From Microbacterium sp. Au-Mic1 (GTDB lineage: Bacteria; Actinomycetota; Actinomycetes; Actinomycetales; Microbacteriaceae), in the NCBI RefSeq assembly GCF_021341785.1, contig NZ_JAJTTF010000003.1, forward strand, positions 296,781 to 360,780: a stretch of DNA of 64,000 nucleotides, written 5' to 3'. A program made the translations under genes and the position numbers. Positions 63,785 to 64,000 of this stretch are shown here, one piece after another. Numbering within the stretch: the stretch's first letter is position 1; every line of letters starts with the position of its first letter. A model generated the notes under the pieces. That model saw nothing but the letters and a program-made list of their open reading frames with translations, was not told the DNA's origin and searched no databases.

Positions 63785-64000
63785 TAGGCTCGAGGTGTGG
63801 ATCCGATCTGGTCCGCGGCCGCGGAGTTCTGGTGGGTCGCGCCGGTGGTCGCCGGCGGGGCGGTGCTGACTGTGGCCGGCGTGCGTCAGAAGCTCCGTTC
63901 CGGTGGCCGTCGCCTCGGCTACGACGCCGCGCGCCTCGATCTGCAGAGCGCGCTGAGGCAGGCGAACGAGGCCCGCGTCGCCGTGCGCGTGGCTCGCGCC
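63785..64000 (+). CDS. N-terminal part of a membrane-anchored protein, leaderless
   Basis: A -10 box TAGGCT (63785-63790) is followed after 6 nt by GTG at 63797, which opens a frame running off the window end (68 codons; coding part 63797-64000). The peptide begins MDPIWSAAAEFWWVAP, has one hydrophobic segment (VAPVVAGGAVLTVAGV) and then a basic, Arg/Ala-rich helix (GRRLGYDAARLDLQSALRQA) that may be a coiled coil. The family is not recognised. The coordinates include the promoter box. Confidence 0.6.

Overview
The window is about 64 kb of high-GC DNA (roughly 69-70% by eye) from the chromosome of an actinobacterium, most likely a Microbacteriaceae member close to Microbacterium. The reasons are the NusG with a long acidic N-terminal extension, the order tRNA-Trp, secE, nusG, rplK, rplA, the heterodimeric C50 carotenoid cyclase and lycopene elongase genes, the perM-purN-purH order, and many leaderless genes with a TAnnnT -10 box about 6 nt before the start codon. 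No phage, integrase, transposase, CRISPR array or plasmid functions were found.

Layout. 1-3650: end of a GntR/UTRA-type regulator, then a sulfatase and a purine nucleoside phosphorylase on the minus strand, divergent from a class II aldolase across a palindromic operator. 3760-6830: TetR regulator, divergent NAD(P)-binding protein, pyruvate:quinone oxidoreductase (poxB). 6883-11647: an HSP90-family chaperone followed by a 940-residue TPR protein. 11812-14869: core information block (tRNA-Trp, secE, nusG, rplK, rplA). 14940-16037: DUF1772-like membrane protein and divergent TetR with a tandem operator. 16055-22295: carotenoid operon idi-crtE-crtB-crtI-crtYe-crtYf-crtEb, every junction overlapping by 4 nt, with a divergent MarR regulator (CrtR-like). 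22349-24000: LysE-type exporter and divergent LysG-type regulator. 24069-26183: LigD-type polymerase and ATP-dependent DNA ligase, tail to tail. 26206-30416: FAD oxidoreductase, a small Cys-tailed unknown, glutaryl-CoA-dehydrogenase-like enzyme and its probable TetR. 30615-32711: sucCD. 32923-36221: GlxA-like regulator, MBL-fold hydrolase, AzgA-type purine permease. 36380-39932: PerM-like membrane protein, purN, purH. 40192-42284: Ada-AlkA repair fusion and ogt.

42386-59296 reads as one functional region for small peptides and D-amino acids. The plus-strand arm has a beta-lactamase-fold serine hydrolase, an M19 dipeptidase, a complete dipeptide ABC importer (fused DppDF, DppB, DppC, lipoprotein), an erythromycin-esterase-family protein and a prolyl oligopeptidase. 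The converging minus-strand arm has an M20 amidohydrolase, a GNAT acyltransferase and an N-succinylamino acid racemase/OSBS-family enzyme with all five catalytic residues, followed by a PucR regulator. The last three enzymes match the known route turning D-amino acids into L-amino acids through N-succinyl intermediates; together the region could salvage D-residue-containing peptides such as peptidoglycan fragments.

59571-63682 holds a heterodimeric multidrug-type ABC exporter behind an unusual leader: a promoter with AAAA three bases before the -35, a 23-codon ORF with a strong ribosome binding site, and an 11-bp hairpin. This looks like antibiotic-responsive (WhiB7-like plus attenuation) control. 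The window ends inside a leaderless gene for a small membrane-anchored protein.
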